NCBI GenBank assembly: GCA_002454125.1
Contig: DKII01000095.1
Span: 1-17,485 of the forward strand
Source: Novosphingobium sp. UBA6722
Lineage (GTDB): Bacteria > Pseudomonadota > Alphaproteobacteria > Sphingomonadales > Sphingomonadaceae
DNA length: 17,485 bases
Direction: 5' to 3'
The notes beneath the pieces are model-generated. The model saw only the letters and a list, made by a program, of their open reading frames with translations, was not told the DNA's origin and did not search any database. A program made the translations under genes and the position numbers. Of this stretch, positions 14,331 through 17,485 are shown one piece after another. Position 1 is the first letter of the stretch. Each line of letters starts with the position of its first letter.

Positions 14331-14738
14331 ATGCGCAAGTTCCTGGCCATCGCCGTGATTGGCTCCGCCACGCTCCTGTCGGGCTGCGGCAGCACCGGCC
14401 TGTTCAACCGTGACCGGCCGGACGAGTTCGCCGTGCAGCGCCAGGCGCCGCTGGTGATCCCGCCCGATTTCGCGCTGACCCCGCCGGCCCCCGGCGCGCC
14501 GCGTCCGTCGGACCGCAGTGCCGCCCAGCAGGCGCAGGACGCGCTGTTCGGCCCGCCGGCTCCGCGCAGCGAAGTTGAGCGCGCCGCCGGCAATCGCGCC
14601 GGCACCGCCGCGGCCTCGATCCGCTCGACAGTTGGCGATCCCAAGACCAACACCGTCGCCAAGGGTGACGTGACCCGCGACATCATCGCCGCCCCGCAGG
14701 GCGACGGGCGCGAGGCGCAGGCCGTTATCGGCGGCTGA
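14331..14738 (+). CDS. DUF3035/BamF-like outer-membrane lipoprotein
   Basis: This is a 135-residue lipoprotein with a charged N-terminus, a hydrophobic core and the lipobox LSGC (16-19), so C19 is the predicted lipidated residue; Gly at the next position fits outer-membrane sorting. The mature part starts with RPDEFAV..APLVIPPDFAL (about 28-48), the core of DUF3035 proteins, and is otherwise rich in Pro, Ala and Arg and probably extended. DUF3035 lipoproteins in alphaproteobacteria include BamF, an accessory part of the beta-barrel assembly machine in Caulobacter; assignment here rests on this core only. The gene lies directly behind lspA, whose enzyme would mature it, and ends at a terminator. 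Confidence 0.85.
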   Translation: MRKFLAIAVIGSATLLSGCGSTGLFNRDRPDEFAVQRQAPLVIPPDFALTPPAPGAPRPSDRSAAQQAQDALFGPPAPRSEVERAAGNRAGTAAASIRSTVGDPKTNTVAKGDVTRDIIAAPQGDGREAQAVIGG

Positions 14739-14760
14739 GCTTTCGTTTATTGGATAAGGC

Positions 14761-14797
14761 AAAGGGGCTCGTCCGCAGGGAAGGGCCCTTTTCTTTT
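14761..14797 (+). terminator. Intrinsic terminator of the ileS-lspA-lipoprotein unit
   Basis: AAAGGG (14761-14766) pairs with CCCTTT (14786-14791) around a 19-base interior that may fold further, and a T-rich tail (TTTTCTTTT, 14789-14797) follows. It sits 22 bases past the lipoprotein stop and five bases before the stop of the convergent CNNM gene. The A-run on the opposite arm means it may also help end the minus-strand transcript. Confidence 0.6.
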
Positions 14798-14801
14798 GGG
14801 C

Positions 14802-16109
14802 TCAGTCCGCGCCCTGATCGACCTGGCTGACCAGGAACTTGTCGATCTTGCGGCCGTCCATATCGATCACCTCGAAGCGCCAGCCCTGCTGGGTGAAGTG
14901 CTCCCCCTCATGCGGCAGCTTCTTCATCACCCACAGCGCAAAGCCGGCGGCGGTGGCGAAATCGCGGTCGTCCGGCAAGTCGATCCCGAGCCGGTCAGCC
15001 AGGGCATCGGCCGGGAGCGCGCCTGCGACCAGCAGTGAGCCGTCCTCGCGCACGGTGACCAGCGGCTCGTCGCCATCATCGACATGGCTGGCAAAGTTGC
15101 CGACGATCGCGGTGAGCAAGTCCGCCGGGGTTACGACCCCTTCGAGGTGGCCGTACTCGTCATGAACCAGCGCCATCGACACGCCGGACTGCTGAAGGAT
15201 CCGCAGCGCGTCCATCGCGTCGAGCTGGTCGGGGATGATCTCGGCCTTCTTCATCACCCGCGCGATCTGGACCCGCTTGCCGGCCAGCAGCAGCGCCTGG
15301 ACATCGCGGACCTTGACCACGCCGACAATGTTGTCGGGCGAGCCATCGGCGACCGGCAGCAGCGAATGCGGGCTGTCCTTGATCGCGGCGCGGACCTCGG
15401 CCTCGGTGGCGCGGCGGTCAATCGTGTCGAGCTCGGTCCGCGGGGTCATCAGTTCGCGCACCGGACGGTCAGCGAGCTTCATGATCCCGGTCATGATCTG
15501 GCGTTCGTCTTCCTCGATCGCGCCCGAACGGGTCGCCTCGGCGAAGATCATGTGCAGCTCTTCGGCGGTCACCCCGGCCTCGCCGCCATGGCGCACGCCC
15601 ATCAGACGCAGCAGCAGGGCGGAAGAACGATCAAGCAGCCACACAAACGGCGCCGTCACCCGCGCCACGATCGCCATCGGCAGGGCGGCCAGCATGGCAA
15701 TCGGCTCAGCCGCGCGCAGCGCCACCTGCTTGGGCACCAGTTCACCCACCACCAGGCTGAAATAGGTGGTCAGCACGATGACCAGGGCAAAGCCCGCAAC
15801 ATCGGCGTAGCGGTCGGGCACACCCAGCATGGCCAGCCGCTCACCGGTCGGCCCGCCCAGGCTGGCGCCCGAATAGGCCCCGGCGATAATGCCGACCAGG
15901 GTAATCCCGATTTGCACGGTCGAAAGGAACTTGCCTGGATCCGAAGCCAGCAGCAGCGCCATCTTCGCCCCGGCATGGCCGCGTTCGGCCTGAACCTTCA
16001 GCCGCGCCGGGCGCGCCGAAACGATCGCCAGTTCGGACATCGAGAACAAGCCATTGAGCAGGATAAGTCCCGCAATGATCGCAACATCTGACCAGGGAAA
16101 CGGTGTCAC
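14802..16109 (-). CDS. CNNM/CorC-family membrane transporter with CBS domains
   Basis: This is an inner-membrane protein of 435 residues from the chosen start, often annotated as a hemolysin-family or HlyC/CorC transporter; members with this layout act in magnesium or cobalt efflux or homeostasis. The order is a DUF21 membrane domain with four hydrophobic segments (about residues 4-180, including NGLFSMSELAIVSARPARL), a pair of CBS domains (about 190-315, starting near VRELMTPRTELDTI, with IVGVVKVRDV), then the C-terminal CorC_HlyC domain. GTG at 16109 gives MTPFPWSDVAII, the usual beginning; an upstream in-frame ATG at 16190 would add 27 polar residues and has no better ribosome-binding site. 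It converges with the lipoprotein gene and diverges from the OmpA gene. Transport substrate is inferred from family only. Confidence 0.88.
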   Translation of the reverse strand: MTPFPWSDVAIIAGLILLNGLFSMSELAIVSARPARLKVQAERGHAGAKMALLLASDPGKFLSTVQIGITLVGIIAGAYSGASLGGPTGERLAMLGVPDRYADVAGFALVIVLTTYFSLVVGELVPKQVALRAAEPIAMLAALPMAIVARVTAPFVWLLDRSSALLLRLMGVRHGGEAGVTAEELHMIFAEATRSGAIEEDERQIMTGIMKLADRPVRELMTPRTELDTIDRRATEAEVRAAIKDSPHSLLPVADGSPDNIVGVVKVRDVQALLLAGKRVQIARVMKKAEIIPDQLDAMDALRILQQSGVSMALVHDEYGHLEGVVTPADLLTAIVGNFASHVDDGDEPLVTVREDGSLLVAGALPADALADRLGIDLPDDRDFATAAGFALWVMKKLPHEGEHFTQQGWRFEVIDMDGRKIDKFLVSQVDQGAD

Positions 16110-16163
16110 GCGACGATCGCTAGCAGGAATCAGGCGAAGCGCGAAGGGGCCAGCGCCAAATCG

Positions 16164-16192
16164 TTGACAATACGGCCATCCACGATTCATTC
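16164..16192 (+). promoter_or_regulatory. Possible promoter of the OmpA-type lipoprotein gene
   Basis: A perfect TTGACA at 16164-16169 lies 79 bases upstream of the OmpA-type ATG. The hexamer 17 bases later (TCATTC, 16187-16192) is a poor -10 match, so the call depends mainly on the -35 box and position. If real, it argues against the upstream ATG (16190) for the CNNM gene on the other strand, because the extension would overlap it. Confidence 0.3.
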
Positions 16193-16247
16193 AGGTAGCG
16201 TCGGCCAGGGCCAACGCTCTAGTTGAATCCTTGAAGGGGATAACACC

Positions 16248-16940
16248 ATGAAGAAATCCCGCCTGCTCATCTCCGCATTCGCCGCGTTCTCGCTCGTCAC
16301 CGTCTCGGGCTGCGTGACTGACCCCAACACCGGCGAAAAGAAGGTTTCGCGCACGGCCATCGGCGGCGCTGGCGGCGCGCTTGCCGGCATGCTGCTTGGC
16401 GGCCTGATCGGCGGCAAGACCGGCCGCATCGTCGGGGCCGGGATCGGCGGCGTCGCCGGGGCCGCGGTCGGCTACACGATGGACAAGCAGATCAAGGAGC
16501 TGAAGGAACAGACCGCCGGCTCGGGCGTCGACGTGACCGAGACTGACAATGGCGCGGCGATCCTGGTGAACCTGCCCGATGGCGTGACCTTCGATGTCGC
16601 CAGCTACACGCTGAAACCCACCTTCCGCACCACGCTGGACCAGGTGGCAGACAGCCTGATCAAGTATCCCAACAGCCTGATCGACGTCTATGGCCACACC
16701 GATTCAACCGGATCGGACGCCTATAACCAGACCCTGTCGGAGAACCGCGCCCGCACTGTCGCGGGCTACCTGCAGTCGCGCGGCGTGCCGGCGGCGCGCA
16801 TCCGCAGCCAGGGCTTTGGTGAAACGATGCCGATCGCCGACAACGCCACCGAGGCTGGCCGGACCAAGAACCGCCGGGTCGAGATCAAGATCGTGCCGGT
16901 GACCCAGGAAGACGTCCAGGCCGCCCGCGCCGGCCAGTAA
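16248..16940 (+). CDS. OmpA-family lipoprotein with glycine zipper
   Basis: This is a 230-residue outer-membrane lipoprotein. The signal sequence ends in the lipobox VSGC (19-22), giving lipidated C22. A glycine-zipper segment follows (about 37-76, with repeated GGxxG and GxxxG steps such as GGLIGGKTG), a short hydrophobic region that may insert in or pack against the membrane. The OmpA peptidoglycan-binding domain covers about 105-215, with YGHTDSTGSDAYNQTLSENRA and the closing RTKNRRVEI motif that recognises diaminopimelate. This is the YiaD/Pal-like arrangement that ties the outer membrane to the wall. GAAGGGG at 16233-16239 sets the ATG. It converges with the CysQ-like gene, with only six bases between the two stops. 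Confidence 0.92.
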   Translation: MKKSRLLISAFAAFSLVTVSGCVTDPNTGEKKVSRTAIGGAGGALAGMLLGGLIGGKTGRIVGAGIGGVAGAAVGYTMDKQIKELKEQTAGSGVDVTETDNGAAILVNLPDGVTFDVASYTLKPTFRTTLDQVADSLIKYPNSLIDVYGHTDSTGSDAYNQTLSENRARTVAGYLQSRGVPAARIRSQGFGETMPIADNATEAGRTKNRRVEIKIVPVTQEDVQAARAGQ

Positions 16941-16946
16941 CCACCG

Positions 16947-17485
16947 CTAACCGGCGAGCGCCCTGGCCCGATCGGCCAGGCGCTCGACCGCGGCGGCGTG
17001 GATACCGGGCGCCGCGACCAGCACGCCAAAATCGCGCGGATCGCGCTTGTTGTAATTCAGCGGCTGGCCAAACGCGTCGGTCACCGCTGCGCCGGCCTCG
17101 CGCGCGATTAGCGCGGCGGCACCGATATCCCATTCAAAGCCCCAGCGCAGCGTGGCCACCAGGTCCGCCTCATCGGCCGCGACCATCGCCATGCGCAGCG
17201 CAATTGAATTGGGCCGCGCCACCGGCACCAGATCCAGATCGCTTTTGGGCAGGGTATCGGCGGGCACGCGCGATCCCGAAAATTCGGTCCGGCGGCTGGC
17301 GGCCAGTTTCACGCCGTTGCGCCAGCTGCCCTGCCCGGCCTCGGCCGACCACAGTTCGTCCCGCGCCGGCGCGCAGAGCAGACCCAGCAGCGGGCGCCCC
17401 GCACTGACCAGCGCGACCGAGACCGCCCAGCCCGGCCGGCCGTGGATGAAATCGCGGGTCCCGTCGATCGGATCGACCAGCCACA
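16947..17485 (-). CDS. CysQ/inositol-monophosphatase family protein, C-terminal part, cut by window edge
   Basis: The 178 visible residues are the C-terminal two thirds of a lithium-sensitive magnesium-dependent phosphatase. The first residues, WLVDPIDGTRDF, hold the metal-binding DPIDGT motif, and WDIGAAALIAREAG near residue 115 carries the third metal-site aspartate. The family includes 3'(2'),5'-bisphosphate nucleotidases (CysQ, which recycles the PAP left by sulfate assimilation), inositol monophosphatases and histidinol phosphatases. The GRPGWAVSVALV and GLLCAPARDELWSAEAGQG segments look most like alphaproteobacterial CysQ, but this is a judgement by eye. The N-terminal part with the first Glu ligand is outside the window. 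No defect is visible. Confidence 0.85.
   Translation of the reverse strand, partial: WLVDPIDGTRDFIHGRPGWAVSVALVSAGRPLLGLLCAPARDELWSAEAGQGSWRNGVKLAASRRTEFSGSRVPADTLPKSDLDLVPVARPNSIALRMAMVAADEADLVATLRWGFEWDIGAAALIAREAGAAVTDAFGQPLNYNKRDPRDFGVLVAAPGIHAAAVERLADRARALAG
16955..16986. terminator. Strong hairpin between converging OmpA-type and CysQ-like genes
   Basis: Bases 16955-16962 pair with 16979-16986 (CGAGCGCC/GGCGCTCG) and 16964-16968 with 16974-16978 (TGGCC/GGCCA), giving 13 base pairs with one bulged C (16963) and a five-base loop. It starts 15 bases past the OmpA-type stop and lies inside the last codons of the convergent gene. No T-run follows on either strand, so it is not a classic intrinsic terminator; it could protect the 3' end of the OmpA-type mRNA or assist Rho-dependent ending. 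Confidence 0.45.

Noticed and set aside
15084..16091. 335-codon plus-strand frame opposite the CNNM gene
   Set aside because: The His/Gln/Arg-rich sequence is typical of a reverse shadow, and the minus-strand frame has clear DUF21 and CBS domains.

Overview
The window is GC-rich (hand-counted coding blocks are near 65-68 %), densely packed chromosomal DNA. It looks like a sphingomonad-type alphaproteobacterium. The evidence for this is the class-specific DUF3035/BamF-type lipoprotein, the LspA variant beside it, the atypical threonine aldolase subtype, and a palindromic repeat of a kind familiar from such genomes. The genus cannot be fixed from the sequence alone. No phage, plasmid, insertion sequence, CRISPR array or defence locus is visible. 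The content is mostly housekeeping genes, and I found no clear new multi-gene system.

Layout. 1-933: 5' part of pepN (minus), cut by the window edge. 1023-1799: a YeeZ-like SDR protein, divergent from pepN across a gap with two perfect inverted repeats. 1785-3676: a minus-strand pair, a threonine aldolase translationally coupled to an EamA exporter. 3727-4469: a short GNAT-fold protein and a PilZ protein. 4489-4563: tRNA-Thr(GGT) on the minus strand with a good promoter. 4675-7583: a 45-residue basic protein, then gpmA, purE, purK and folA. 7607-10802: a membrane-anchored M19 dipeptidase, ribF and a GDPD-like protein, each overlapping the next by 1-4 bases. 10811-10878: a REPIN-like repeat. 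10956-14738: ileS, lspA and a lipoprotein gene, closed by a terminator. 14802-16109 (minus): a CNNM/CorC-type transporter. 16248-16940: an OmpA-type lipoprotein with a glycine zipper. 16947-17485 (minus): 3' part of a CysQ/inositol-monophosphatase gene, cut by the window edge.

How the genes fit together. gpmA-purE-purK-folA form one compact unit linking lower glycolysis, de novo purine synthesis and folate reduction. purE and purK act in the same carboxylation step, and folA supports the one-carbon pool that purine synthesis uses. ribF-(GDPD)-ileS-lspA keeps the gene order known from Escherichia coli (ribF-ileS-lspA), with a GDPD gene and a repeat interposed. LspA is the signal peptidase that matures lipoproteins. 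Two visible lipobox proteins (14331 and 16248) would be its substrates, and one lies directly downstream of it. Several envelope functions (M19 peptidase, GDPD, LspA, BamF-like, CNNM, OmpA) cluster in the second half.

The least expected features are a roughly 190-base low-GC, unusual-codon tract inside the editing domain of ileS; the paired palindrome at 10811-10878 with compensating base changes; a conserved-looking 45-residue protein ahead of gpmA; a mismatch in the tRNA anticodon stem; and a strong hairpin where the OmpA and CysQ-like genes converge.
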